DNA of 64,000 nt from Botryosphaeria dothidea (taxonomy: Eukaryota; Ascomycota; Dothideomycetes; Botryosphaeriales; Botryosphaeriaceae): assembly GCA_011503125.2 (NCBI GenBank), contig WWBZ02000008.1:868001-932000 (forward strand), given 5' to 3'. Within the stretch, counting starts at the first letter, position 1. Each line of letters starts with the position of its first letter. The position numbers and the translations under genes were made by a program. The notes under the pieces were generated by a model. The model was not told the DNA's origin, searched no databases, and saw only the letters and a list, made by a program, of their open reading frames with translations. Positions 11,181 through 23,183 of this stretch are shown in pieces.

Positions 11181-11477
11181 GAATCACTTCCAAAACTCGT
11201 TATCCATCGTTTGATCTCTATATAAGCGTCTCATACGCTTATAACGTTCTCTCTGCGGCATCCAGAAGAACACTGTGTTGTTGCACCCTGCTGTAACACA
11301 CTGCGACCGTGCGACGGCTTCCCTCCACGTGTCATTTCATCAACAGTCCATCACGACACAGCTATTTGCCTCAACATCGAGCATCTCAAGTGTCTGATAT
11401 ACGTTCCTAGCTAGCTTTAACCCTTTTGGTTAGCTGTACGACGTCAACTGACGAATAGCACCTATTCGTCACCCACC

Positions 11478-14400
11478 ATGTCGTCTTCGAAGCTAATCAT
11501 CGTCCTCAAGTCTTCGCAAGACTGGGATGAATGGTTCTTCATCGTCCAATCGCGTGCAAAGAAGGCTCGCTTATACGACTACATCGATCCAACCAAGGAC
11601 TTACGTCCGCAACAAACCCAATCGCGCCCACCAAGCCTCCTCTACCAACAGGCAGACATCACCGACGCGGATCGTGAGGAGCATAAGTGGAAGCGCGAGG
11701 ACTATAAGGAGGATAAAAAGGAGTACGATAGGCAGATGCGAGAGCTCAATGACCTCTCATCACTCATTGAAGACTCAGTGTCTTAGCTACTGCTACCACT
11801 CCTGCGCAAGGTCGAGGATTCACATCCTTACGCACAGTTGCGCGCCTTACAAGTACGACTTCAACCTTCCACCTCTACACAACAGGAGTTCGTTCTTAAT
11901 AAGCTCCGCGAGCTTGAGAAGCCTCCAACTACCCAGAGCACTGAAAAGTGGCTCACACAATGGGAAGAGTGTGTATTCAAAGCACGCTCTCTTGGCCTCT
12001 CTGATGTCGAAGGCTCTCGAGGAGTAAATGCATTCCTCAAGCCTATCATGCAACACGACTCAGAATACGCTAGCCCTATCCTTCGTGAGCTGCGACTCGG
12101 TACTAAGACGCTTGACGTTTCAGATGTCATTGTCGATTATCGTGAGCATGCTCGCCAGAAGCAAGCGCTCATAACGAATAAGACTCATGCGACCTTCGCA
12201 GCTACTCTACGAGGCGAGGAGCAGCCGCAGAAGCCTCCTAAATGCTTATGTGGACTCCTACACTGGTACTTCCAGTGCTTCTATCTCAATCCGAACGCGC
12301 CCAACCGTCCTGCCGACTTCAAACCAAACAAGAAGGTCTAGGATAAGATCCTTAAGCTCATGAAGAATGACAAGATCAAGACGCAAGTTGAGAATGCACT
12401 CAAGCGCGGTACACCGCTAATACCTCACACACAAGGTAATAAGGGTAAAGGCAAGGAGCCTAAGCCTGACACGCTTGCAAATGATGACAATAGTGATGAC
12501 GAGCAAGGATCTATTAAGTCCTTCCCAGCCGTTGTTGCGCAGTCATTTGCTACGCACCGAGACTCGCGTCCAACTACGTTGGAGCTCTCATGGATCGTAG
12601 ACACTGGTACCACTCATCACGTGTGTAACAGATATATGCGCAAAAGGTTTATCAAGACACGCAACGCAGGTCTAGATGACTTCGTGATCTACGGCAACAC
12701 GCGTGTGCCTATTAAGAGCTTCGGGAATGTTACAGTTAATGCCCGCAACGGAAAGAAGAGTAAGGTTATTACCCTTCGTGATGTAGCCTACGTCCCAGCA
12801 TTCATGGGCAACTTAGTCTCCATTTCTAAGTGCAATAAGAAAGACGTTCATATGGACACTAAGAGTCTTCGACTCTATAAGGACGACACTATAGTGTATG
12901 TCCTTACTCCGTCTGAAGGACAGTTCTTTCTTGAACTACACCAAGCAGAGTCCGTACCAGCCATTACGAGTGCTGCGACCACCCGTAGTCTCCCAGCTGA
13001 ACAGTGGCATGGAGTCTTTGCTCATACCAACTACCACGCTATTAAGGCGTTGCTCACAGCTGTTACCGGCGTAGAGTTTACGAACGACGTCGTGCCTGTT
13101 CACTACGACACCTGCTCGCGAGCAAAAGCTTATCAGCTTGTTGCGCGAGACTTATTACCAGAGGAAGCTCGCAACGAGTCATTCTTCCGAGTCTCATTTA
13201 ACCTCATCCAGATGACGCCCGCCTTCAATCAACACGAGTGGATTACTTATATCGAGTGTATAAAGAGCAACTATGTCTTCACCCGCACCCATATGCTCAA
13301 ATCAGACTACAACACGCTTATTCTCGATATTCTGAGTATGATCGAACGTCGCTTTGACGCTCTTACTGCGTTCTTTCGAACTGATGGCGAAAGATCACTT
13401 AATACCGCGTTTAAGGCTGAACTTAAGCGAAGAGGAATCACAATAGAGGTCTTAGCACCCTATACACCTGCTCAGAACGGACATGCCGAGAGAACTAGTC
13501 AGTCTATTATCATCAAAGCACGAGTAATGCGTATCGGGGTAAACCTCCCTGAACGCCTATGGCCAGAGACAGTCCTAGCAGCAACGTACATACACAATCG
13601 GACGCCAAGCAAAGTCCTTAAGTGGAAGACGCCCTTCGAGCTTGCTCATGGCATTAAACCAAACGTAGCTCACATGAGAGTCTACGGATGCAAGGCCTAC
13701 GCCCTTAACAAAACTATCCCGCGTAGTAACAAGCTCCAAGAACGAGCCCTCGTTGGCTATCTTGTTGGGTATGACTCTACCAACATCTACCGGATATGGT
13801 ATCTACCAGGGGACCGTATTATCCGCTTAAGAGACGTCAGTTTTGACGAGTCATCAAAATACTCACCAGATGAGCAAGAGCAGTATCAAGAAATCGAGGA
13901 TGTAGAAGAGGAGCCTTAGGAGGTAATTCCTCGCATCCGTCTGGGCTCTGAGGACCTCATCACGTTAGATTCGTCGTCCAGTAAAGATGAGGAGGTTACT
14001 CATGAGCAAGCCACTAATATAGAAGAACAACCTACTTCGTCATCAGATAGACAACAACAAGGCATACTGCCTAATAAACCAGATATACAACACACTTAAC
14101 TATATACACCATCGCCGTCCACCACGGATAACAGCATACCACACCCACCAAGCGATGACGTCTTGCCGTCACCTACTCTCAGAGACTCGCACACCTCAGG
14201 GGGTAAGGAAGACGAACAACAGCAAGAGGGACGCCTTGGTCGTCTCCTCCCTGTTCAATACGATACTAAGCCTAACCCAGGAGCAGCACGGGGCAATCGT
14301 GCACCCCTTGCAGCCAATATCAACGCGGACCCCAACTCGAACCTTATTATCGAAGGTCCAAGGAATCGAAGAAGAGCTGCGCATGCCGCGAAGGTTATCA

Positions 14401-16133
14401 GTAACGCTCACTGTGAGCAGACCTTTCTCGCCGCGAGCATGTATACACTGCTTAAACACGCTCCTACGGGTAATTACGAGCAAACATCTCAACCTACTAC
14501 ACACGAGGATCCTCCACCCTCATATCAGTTAGAGGAGCTTCCTCCTCTACTACGCATTCATCGGGACGACCTTCCGCCCGAGCCTCGTTACTATAAGGAC
14601 ATCCTCAAACACCAACTCAAGCCTTATCTCTTTTAAGCACTCTACCGTAAGCTGCAGGAAGGTAATAGTAAGGGGGTGTGGATCGTTGTAGACGAGGATC
14701 AAGCACGCAAGGCCAACAAAGAGGTCATTCCTCTTACATGGGTCTTCAAATACAAATTCGATAAGAAGGGATATCTCACTAAGATCAAGGCACGAGTATG
14801 CGTACGAGGTGACCTCCAAGTCTCCTACCAAGACACATATGCGGCTACCCTTGCCTTCCGCATCTTTCGCACGCTTATAGCGATTGTCTACGCATTCGAC
14901 CTCGAGATGTGGCAATACGACGTCGTTAATGCCTTTCCTCATGTCCCTCTCGATCAACCAACCTTCTGCCGAGCACTAGAAGGCATGACACTTCCTTATA
15001 GGAAGATCTTGTTACTTAAGAAAGCTCTCTATGGGCTTAAAGAGTCGCCAGCGTTGTGGCAAAAGCACTTTCAAGCCACGCTTAAAGACCTGGGACTTAA
15101 GCCTGTGCCAGATGCTCTATGTCTCTACGTAAACGAGTACCTCTTTATATTCTTCTTCGTAGACGATATTATTATGGCCTTTCCTAAGAAGGATAAGCCA
15201 TTCGCGCACGTATTCGAACAAGACCTCTTTTAGCGCTACGAGATACGTAAGATAGGAGAAGTTTAGTGGTTCTTAGCTTTACGAATCGTCCGTAATCGAA
15301 GTAAGCAACTGCTATGGCTATTACAGGAGTTATACCTTACCAGCCTTAGGGCTAAATATAACGTCAAAGAATTATCGGTTGCTACGCCTCTTCCGATAGA
15401 GGACCCACCTACCCTAAATAACGAGGCTCATGCAACACCTCAAGATATCCACACGTTCTAGAGTAAGATGGGATCTGCCCAGTTCGCTGCTATTAGCACG
15501 AGACCTAATATAGGCCACGCCTGCTCAGCCCTCTCTACGTATTTAACGAACCCTTCTAAGCGACACCTCTATCTTATATACCGCCTCCTAGAATATCTCG
15601 TAAACACGAAGGACCTCGCAATTATGTATAACGGCAACGTGGTAAATAATTAACGCATCTTCGTGCCTAGCAGTGATGCATCCTTCGCAAATAACACGGC
15701 CACACGCCGTAGTTACCAAGGATTACTCATAATACTGTTCGACGGACCCGTGGACTGGAAAGCCTCCAAGCAACCAATAGTGACGACCTCAACAACGGAA
15801 GCAGAGCTCCTCGCTCTATTAGAGACTGCTAAGCAAGCATACTGGTAGAAACGCTTCTTCAGAGGCATCTAATTTGAGCCAGGTCACCTCGTTTAGATCG
15901 AGTGTGACAATATACAGACGCTCCGCCTTATGGAAGAGAACGTCGGAAAGCTTGTTACGAAGCTTCGTCACGTTGATATCCATCACCACTAGCTTAGGCA
16001 AGAGACTCAAGCAGGCAACGTTCACTTCAAATGGACACTAACAGCTTAGATGATCGCAGACGGTCTTACAAAGCCGTTAACAAAGCAAAAGCACGCCCAC
16101 TTTATGCAAGGCTTAGGCCTCTCATTACTATAA
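11478..16133 (+). pseudogene. Copia gag-pol polyprotein with 14 in-frame stops
   Basis: One frame of 1,551 codons runs from ATG 11,478 to TAA 16,131 without any frameshift. Gag ends in a CxC…H…C knuckle (KCLCGLLHWYFQC, about 12,240). Protease: WIVDTGTTHHVC (about 12,590). Integrase: WHGVFAHTNYHAIK, then FRTDGERS and NGHAERTSQ (13,005-13,510). Reverse transcriptase: TWVFKYKFDKKG, QYDVVNAF, ALYGLKESPALW and FFFVDDIIM (14,715-15,180). RNase H/C-terminus: TSTTEAELLAL and ADGLTKPLTKQKHAHF (15,790-16,110). Internal stops start at 11,784, 12,339, 13,917, 14,097, 14,634, 15,231, 15,264, 15,459, 15,651, 15,846, 15,870, 15,894, 15,990 and 16,047. All are TAG or TAA, none TGA, as expected for RIP acting on Gln (CAG/CAA) and Trp (TGG) codons. 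Confidence 0.93.
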
Positions 16134-16268
16134 CAGTGATTATAAGCGTATACACCGCTTAAACCAGATTATCACCATTTTATTTATATATTTCGGTAAT
16201 CACGTTCCTTTCACACTGTTAAAGGTCAATACTAAGCAGATTATCGCGCACTACCCGATCGGACACCA

Positions 16269-16281
16269 CGCGAAGGGGGTG
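16269..16281 (+). other. Copia polypurine tract
   Basis: The purine-rich GCGAAGGGGGTG segment abuts the 3' LTR, the position from which plus-strand DNA synthesis is primed. Confidence 0.7.
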
Positions 16282-16429
16282 TGTTGGAAATCACGTGTTT
16301 TGCATATTGCTTTTGCAACACCAGATAGCTTAGTCACTTACTTACGTATATAAGGAGGGTGGGCCACCTACGCCCTTCCTCCTCATGCCAATCATCAATA
16401 GATCATCATTGTTCATCAACATACCAACA
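16282..16429 (+). repeat. Copia 3' LTR (148 bp)
   Basis: It pairs with 11,021-11,168, with two transition differences. It is followed by the CAAAC target duplication at 16,430-16,434. Confidence 0.95.
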
Positions 16430-16434
16430 CAAAC

Positions 16435-18118
16435 ATAATCTCGAAGCGGAGCAGCTTGTCCTGCCATACAATGTTATCGCCAACTCTATGCATCCGAGAC
16501 TGGACGACAAACCGGGTGGCCACTGGACTTTGATCATTGCCGACATCTACAGTGGTAAGATCTACATATTCGGTGTAGAGCCAGGTCTTGAAACCGAAGC
16601 GCAGATGGTCGCGAGGAATATAGCGACGCTCGTCAACAACTACCGGCTAGTTGTGGAGGAGGGCCAAGTGCAATGGATCACGCCCTTTTACTTCACACCG
16701 GTAAGCCACTAATTGTGCCCTTATCAATGTGTCCTTCCCTCGTGTAGAAGAGGCTAATCCAACTTAGTTGTATTATGGTACCGCGCCTGACGATCACGAC
16801 GGCGGCATCCGCATCATTTCGCTTGCCGAATCATTCTTCCAGCCTGCTTGTTATGTCGACTTGGCTGAAAACACCACTTTCAAGTTTAATGAGTTGCGAC
16901 TCAGGTATCTCGAAGCCCTCGTCAGGCCGTGCCTCACGGATCTTCTGGATCAGCAGACCATTGTGCGCACCAAGCTGCCTGCGACCGGCGCCCTGACCAA
17001 ACGTAAAAGAAGTAGCGGCAATCAGACCACGAAAGGCCCTCCCTTCAAAGTCCGGCGGCCTCTTGGTAAGACGACCATGCGTCTCCCGGCTATCCCACTT
17101 ACGACTATCGTGGCTGCCGATTCTGACTGCAAGAAATGGGAGGCTTGCATCAGAGGGGCTGCAGAAAAGGCTGATTTGCGTGCGGATGAAGTCATTGCTG
17201 CCTGGAACGAGGCTCCGTCCCAACAGCCGTTGCACTTCAGATTACGGGTGCTTCAGTGCATCTGCGAGGTCTCCAACTCGGCTTCAATATCAAGCATCCA
17301 GGATGCACTACAGCCAAAACCCGACTGTGAAACGGCCATAGAGCCGTCCGAGCAGGACGTTGCACACCTCGGACGAATGGTTCAAGATATCTGCAAGTTT
17401 CAAAAAGCCGCTCAAGGTTTCTCCACGAGCATCAGCTTTGCATTGGCTGTGCAGTTAGTCCAGTTTGCGTGGAATTTCAACGAAGCTGTGACTACCAGGA
17501 AAAGGATCAACAATCGCGAAAAGGACGCTCGGTACAAGCGCAAGAAGAAGGAGGGAGTCGTTCGCGACGACGGCAACCAGGCGCATCACGAGGCCGACGG
17601 AACGTCCAAGACCAAACAGGTTCGCGGACCAGCCATCAAGACCAAACTGTTTGAAGAGCTAGAAACTAGCCTTGGCAAAAGCCGGGCAGAAATCACCATG
17701 CTCCTCGATCAGGGTCTAAAATTGGACATGTTTCTTGGAGGGGGGCCCGAGAAACTAGACCTCAGGTGGCTCTGTCTCTTCTTCTCAGATCAGCCGCTCG
17801 GCCTTCACCCGGGGACACCGATCCTAGACTTGATGGCTTGTGATCCGCCCGAGGCTCTCCAAGTTCTCAAGCCTCTACCAAAAGTCGAAGAGTGAGTTTG
17901 TCATCCAGAAGCTGGCTTGTTCCAGAACTGACATTTTGAGCAGGGTGCTCTCTATGCCCGATGAGCTGGCCTCGTTTTTTGGTAGAGGCTTTGCTAAATT
18001 GCGTCCAAGGGAGCTCACGATGGACATGAATAAAGTGTTTCTACCCAAGACGGCTGGTCATTTGTTGTTCCCCAAAACGCCCGGTAAGCTCACATCTCCG
18101 GTCGCGCGAGGTGTCTGA
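16435..18118 (+). pseudogene. Ulp1-like protease domain C-terminal half and 3' end of the interrupted gene
   Basis: Three exons read cleanly: 16,435-16,700; 16,768-17,891; 17,944-18,118. The introns (67 and 52 nt) have GTAAGC/GTGAGT donors. The first exon gives GGHWTLIIADIYSGKIYIF, the catalytic-His/Trp region of Ulp1-type (C48) cysteine proteases. After the first intron comes APDDHDGGIRIISLAESFF, where the family normally has D-C-G; codon 16,801-16,803 is GGC, so the nucleophilic Cys is Gly. A basic linker and a helical region of about 300 residues follow (…TRKRINNREKDARYKRKKK…), ending in a short tail. This part has no stop or frameshift, unlike the JmjC part upstream, so it is damaged mainly by the copia insertion. 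It may have been a binding rather than a cleaving domain before that. Confidence 0.6.
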
Positions 18119-19478
18119 ATGGGAGTGAGTTGTGCTCCGAGCTCTGTGCATCGGAACATCGCAAGGCACTACTTCAGACTGAAGCGCTGCCACATTGACG
18201 GAGAGGGAGAAAGCGCGCTCCGATTTGTCCGTGTGGTGGTGTGCTCTGAATTTCGGCAAGGATACAAAATCAAATAAGAGAAATCAATGTTCGCAATAAA
18301 CAAGACAAGACCTTCTGAGTTTTGGCCGGAGCACTTGTGCTCTGACTATACGAAAAGCAAGAGAGGAGGACGGATGCCACATCAGGCTGGATCCTTTCGC
18401 TACACATCTTCGCATAGTGCTCCGGCTGTTGCAGGTCCATGGGCTATCTGCGACACGTTATCATCTACGCCGCTGATTACCTTTAAAAAAAAAACAGTCC
18501 TGCACTAAGCAGCACCATGGACGAAAACGACGCGCCCCTACCTCCTTTAGTTCCATATGCGCGTCTCTGGTGGTAACAAGAATCCCAGCGGAACGGTCCG
18601 CTAGCCCCACTGGCCCCATCTCGAAGATATTCCTGGCGCTCTTGCGAAATAGCTTCCCAGCATTGTTGTTTGTACGGAGCGAAAAACAGGGGGGGGGGGG
18701 GGGGGGGGAGGTTCTACCGCGTTAGCAGGACGCCCGGTCGATGCGCTGTGGGGCATGCGCTGGTAGGAGGACCGCAGAGAATTCGCTCCCCATATTGCCC
18801 GAGAAGCGATTTCTTGGGTCTGGCGAACTCGGACGTTTGGAAGAGATGAATTTGACTTCCACCGCTGTGGGCGAGACTTTTTGCCTACCAATCTTTGCTT
18901 AGTCACGTTCTTTCTTCCGGTTGATTCTTTTTAACCTTAACTTTGTTGCAGAAGCTTGTACATTCTACCCCCACGTGCAGCCTTCGATAATGTTCCTTCA
19001 GTCATCAGGGCTTTCTCTGTTCATAGGCCTACCAGAGTCTTTTGCAAAATCTCCCTCTCGTCCCAGCAACTTGGTCAGTACATGTATGGCGAGACAGTGG
19101 GGTCAAACATCACATTCCCACACGTGGTCAGGGTCAACGTCTCCGCCCGAAAGAGCAGCGCACACCAGGGATGGGCGACGGTGCACCTTGGCTAACGCAT
19201 TCAGGCAGTTCGCACGTGCACACTACTTTCATCGCCCGATGGCTTTACTTTTCTTTTTTTCCACCGCGAACGAAAACTGGGCGTGGCGACACTAGCCCGT
19301 TTTGGAGTAGTGGGCGAGTAGCAAGTGATGGCTGCCCCCGACAACCTCGCGTCAACCTTCTCCACATGCACACCCTCCGCCCTCGCTGCCCCAGTCAATC
19401 GTCTCAAGCTTCGCTCCACTTAGCGCATCCATCGCACCGCTCGTCAAGTCGCCGTCCCCTCCTGTCACCAACATCAAG
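18119..19478. other. Intergenic stretch with a G20 homopolymer
   Basis: No gene is supported. A run of 20 G occupies 18,689-18,708. Open frames here either start at non-ATG codons or owe their length to that run (poly-Pro on the minus strand). Confidence 0.5.
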
Positions 19479-19988
19479 ATGCCCCAGCCTCCAGACAGCA
19501 GCGACCTGGCAAACGAGTGCGCCGTCTGTCTGGACGACTTGAACTACGGCCGGGGTTGGCATCTGCCCTGCAAGCACCGCTACCACCTCTCCTGCATGTA
19601 AGTCCTCGCGTCCGAGCTCATCCGCGCCGTCTGACCGCATGCAGCAACCGCTGGTTCGGCAGAGGCCATCGTCGCTGTCCCCTGTGCAAACGCCGCATCA
19701 CCCACGACGAGAAGCGGCACATCCACATCCGAGCAACACTGATGAAATTCCATCATTTTACGAAGAATGTCAGTCACGGGCGCACCCGGCCTTCACGATC
19801 CTCGCGGCCCGACCACACGCAGCCTCGCGCCAACAGGTACGCAATTGTTCCCCCCCCCCCCACCTGCGCCCACTAATATCTGGTCAAGGCGTTCCACCGT
19901 CCGCCCATCATCTCCTCCACGGTCTGCTCGGCAATCTGAGCCCAGGAGCACCTACTCAAATCCCATTAATCTGACCGAGGACGAATAA
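19479..19988 (+). CDS. RING-H2 zinc-finger protein (probable E3 ubiquitin ligase)
   Basis: Three exons, 19,479-19,597, 19,645-19,836 and 19,889-19,988, give 411 nt (136 residues). The introns are 47 and 52 nt with GTAAGT and GTACGC donors, and the second has a CACTAAT branch site. Residues C14, C17, C31, H33, H36, C39, C51 and C54 form a C3-H2-C3 RING-H2 pattern (CAVC…CKHRYHLSC…CPLC). The third ligand pair and the splice junction fall within one codon of each other, which supports the intron call. The C-terminal half is basic and Ser/Arg-rich and ends ITDE-like (…NLTEDE). RING-H2 domains recruit E2 ubiquitin-conjugating enzymes; the substrate is unknown. There is no transmembrane segment. A C-run at about 19,850-19,861 lies within the second intron. 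Confidence 0.8.
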
Positions 19989-22144
19989 ATTGAGAACGAG
20001 GCCTGCTGAGGATCTCCAGGCGGCTAGGTACGGCCAGCGAGTGGCTGCGGAATTTCATTCTACTTGTGGAAAGGCGTTCTAGGAGCGACGGTCGGCAATT
20101 GCTACGGTCATTTGTCAGGACTGAGACAAGCCCTTGACGGAAACGCAGTCTAGGACATGCCTGCTCATCTTGATGGACCTAGCGGATGTGTTGAAGGAAG
20201 CTCAGCGCGAGGAAGAGGAGGGTGTCAGCATGAACGAGCAGTCGACCAAGCCCATGTGCGTGGCCACCGACGCGGAGGGAGGGGGAGGGGTCATGTGAGC
20301 GGTCGACCAACCCATCGCTCCACTTCCGTATCGATGGCCAGGACGTGTGATGGGAGGGGAGGGTCGTGGCCAGGCCCGTGTACATAAAGCAAGACTCAGT
20401 GGCACGAGGAGACCATCAGAGTGGACTTTTGGAAAGAATCAAGGTGACGATCTCGAGCGTGCACACGATCGACCGGAAACCCCGTGACCGACTTGACCAT
20501 CGTCTGTACAATCTTGGCCATCAAAGGTGTTCGAAGCCACGAGTGCTGCAACGGTCTCCCCATCCTCGGGGATATCCTTCAGCACGGCAAGGAGCGGATG
20601 CGATGCACCAACCTCTTCATCCACGTTAGTCCTGCCCGGGGACCTATCAATGGAAGAACGCACCTACGCAAAGATATCCACGGTACGCTCAATGATAGCA
20701 CGAGTGGCCAAGGAAGCTGCATTACATCGAGAGGTCGTGCTTCACGGACTGGTCCTGGTGGTAAATGAGGATGCCGCCAAATTTTTCTCACCAAAGGGTG
20801 CAGGTTTTCCAGTAGTTGGCTGACACTATCCACTTCTTAATTGTCCCCGGCATAGGTGGTCGTTTAGGCTGGGTAGATCACAGTTGGAGAAATGATATTT
20901 CCTACAGCGTGAGATGAGTTTTTTCGAAGATCAATAGCCTTGCCTTCACCAGACCGAAGCCGCCGGAATCCAGACAGTTGCTATATACTTGTCTGAGAGA
21001 ACCCAGCCGTGTTACTTTCAGCCGGTGAGACAATTCTCTGACGAAAAGGCTGAAGCTCCGCAGTAGGTTTTCTCTTTTTTTTTTTTTTCAGTTTGCTGGT
21101 AAGAATGATGAGGGGAGGAAACGGAATGGGCAGGATTACAAGTCAAGTAGATCCAATGGCACATAAGCGCCAGCGCAGATCGATTACAGTAAATGCGATG
21201 AGCGCGGAATCACCGGAGCCAGGGAATGTCACCGGGCGATGCGTTCGAATCCACGGAATTGGTGCCTGGGAGCTCTCATTCCGCCAGAGATTTGCCAGAC
21301 TTCAAGCTGGTATCTCCGAGACACGCCGGTCGGTCTTCTTAATATCGGGATTCGCGTTGCGAAGGCCGAAATATAGGAAGCAAGCACCAAGCCATGTAGG
21401 CTGTAGTTCGTCGAAAGCCATGCAGGCAACGCACCGGCGTTTTTCTCCTCCCGCCGCGAGTGTAGCGTAGAAATGGGACAGAAGAATATAGTATTTCAGG
21501 GGATATAGCGAACAGGAGATGGGTCGACAAGCGGGGAGGATCGCTAGGTAGAATCACTATACAGTTTCAGCCATCAGAGACCACCCTATTCCAGCCATTA
21601 ATGATCAGAGACACCGCCTTGTTACAGTCGATCGCTAGCGGGAAGTATACCAGAGACCTATCGATCGGCTCGGAATTCTTCGGGCGAGAGGTCATATGCG
21701 ATACCCTCTTAATACGGCCGCACGAGGCACCGTTGGCTCAGCTATCACGGGCCTAAGTACTGATCAAACTTCCAAGTGAAGGACGATGAGCACTTCACTT
21801 TTTCACTTGTCTTTGTTTTTCCGAGCCCTGTTGAGAAACAGGCATTTGCAATAATGCTCGACTACTTACTACTACGTGCTTGCCGTAAATGCTGCAGACA
21901 GTAAGGTATTTCATGGTAAATCAGTGGAGTTGATGATTACTGCCGATGAGAAGGATATAGTGCTGCGGCGCAGGAGGGCAGCCCATAGCCTGCAACAGCC
22001 CGGGCGACTACTTACGAACTCGTACACATTAAGTTGAGTTTCTTTCGGTATGCACAAAAGAAGAATAGTCCCGCTGGGAGACAATTCACGTATGAAGGCA
22101 AATCCATTATTCTGATCAAGTGAAGAAGCCTGTTCGTCACCAAG
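19989..22144. other. Stretch without a supportable gene
   Basis: Between 20,100 and 20,830 both strands have short frames with some protein-like pieces (for example LLILMDLADVLKEAQREEEE on the plus strand), but no start, splice or domain signal joins them; a decayed gene is possible. There is a T14 run at about 21,075-21,088. Nothing was recognised from 20,830 to 22,144. Confidence 0.4.
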
Positions 22145-23183
22145 CTAGCAGTCGGGAACAGGCAAGGGCATTCCCGTTGGTCCGAAAGCCTTCAAGTCAG
22201 CATCGGCATCCCCGTTTTCGAGGATGCCGAGCGAGGCGTATCCAAAAGTGGCGTGGTGGGTGTTGTCATACATCTGCACCGAGAGCACGTGGCCGTCACG
22301 CCACTCGCCGCCAGCAAAGCAAGAGACGGCATCGAGGACGTCATCATAGGCGGCGTCGGGGGGGGGGGGGCGTCGAAGCGGCCTTCGAAGAGATGATTGG
22401 AAAGCCGCTCGTGCTGGAAGCTCTGACGGCGCTCCAGGCCGTGGTTGGCGTACGACAGGGTGAAGTGCGTGCCGTTGGCGTGCTCGCGCGCGGCCAGGTC
22501 CATGAGGCCGAGCGCTGGGTGTGAGAAGCGGAACAGCGGGGCGCGCGGGTGCAGGTAGTATTGGGCGTCGCGGCGGCCCAGGCGGTGGGTGTGGCCAACG
22601 TGGCCCAGCAGCTCGGGATCGTGTCCGAAGGAGCGGCCGAGGATGTGGTGGATGGCGGCCTCGAGGCGGCGTTGGTGGAGCTCGGCATCGTCTTCTTCGC
22701 CGCGCCTGGTGAAGGCGTCCAGAGCGATTGCCTCCAGGCCCAACTGCATCCACGTGTTGGAGGCGTGGGGCGAACCAGCCGGCGGCCTGCATGGCTTGGT
22801 AGGCGCTGCCGATGGTGACGATGGTGCTCGCGATGCCAAAGACACAGGCGGCCGTAGCGCTGGCACTGCCGTCGTTGGCAACGCAGCCCTGGATGGCTGT
22901 CACAGTGGAGCCGGCGCCCACAGCGGCGACCAGGACATGCCAGGCGAGGCCGAGGTCCCAGAGCAAGTTGAGCCAGAGCATCTCACCCGGCATGTCGGCC
23001 GAGCAGTTGAGGTTGGCAGAGGAGACGAGGGCGGACAGGCCGTGGCGGCGGCGGGCGGGCGGGCATGGCGGCCCAGTCAAAGTCGTCTGGCGTCCACTGG
23101 GTGGCGGCGGAGCAGGCACGCACCGGCGACAGACAGACCAGCAGGCCCAGGAGCAGAGCCATTCCTGTCAGCTTGATGGCCAT
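22145..23183 (-). pseudogene. Secreted or membrane protein with frame breaks
   Basis: The ATG at 23,183 opens a clear signal peptide (MAIKLTGMALLLGLLVCL, then ACSA). Coherent sequence then moves between frames three times. WTPDDFDWAAMPAR is followed by HGLSALVSSANLNCSADMPG and hydrophobic segments (LLWDLGLAWHVLVAAVGAG; AACVFGIASTIVTIGSAYQ). Then come MQLGLEAIALDAFTRRGEED and a His-rich region, and finally AAYDDVLDAVSCFAGGEW… to a TAG at 22,145. One break coincides with a 13-G run (22,358-22,370) and another with a CCCGCCCGCC repeat near 23,055, so they could be real slippage mutations or sequencing errors. No family was recognised. If the breaks are errors, this is an intact secreted protein of roughly 330 residues. 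Confidence 0.5.

Larger units (their letters stand above)
11021..16429 (+). mobile_element. Ty1/copia LTR retrotransposon, full length, RIP-damaged
   Basis: A complete element of 5,409 bp with 148-bp LTRs (11,021-11,168 and 16,282-16,429) that begin TGTTGG and end CCAACA. It has a primer-binding site directly after the 5' LTR, a purine-rich tract before the 3' LTR, and one gag-pol frame in between with the Ty1/copia order protease, integrase, reverse transcriptase, RNase H. It lies in the same orientation as the host gene it interrupts. Unlike the block at 24-51 kb it still has normal CpA/TpG content, so RIP was mild. Confidence 0.95.

Noticed and set aside
18601..18906. Minus-strand frame with a poly-Pro run
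   Set aside because: It has no ATG start, and its poly-Pro is just the 20-G homopolymer read on the other strand.
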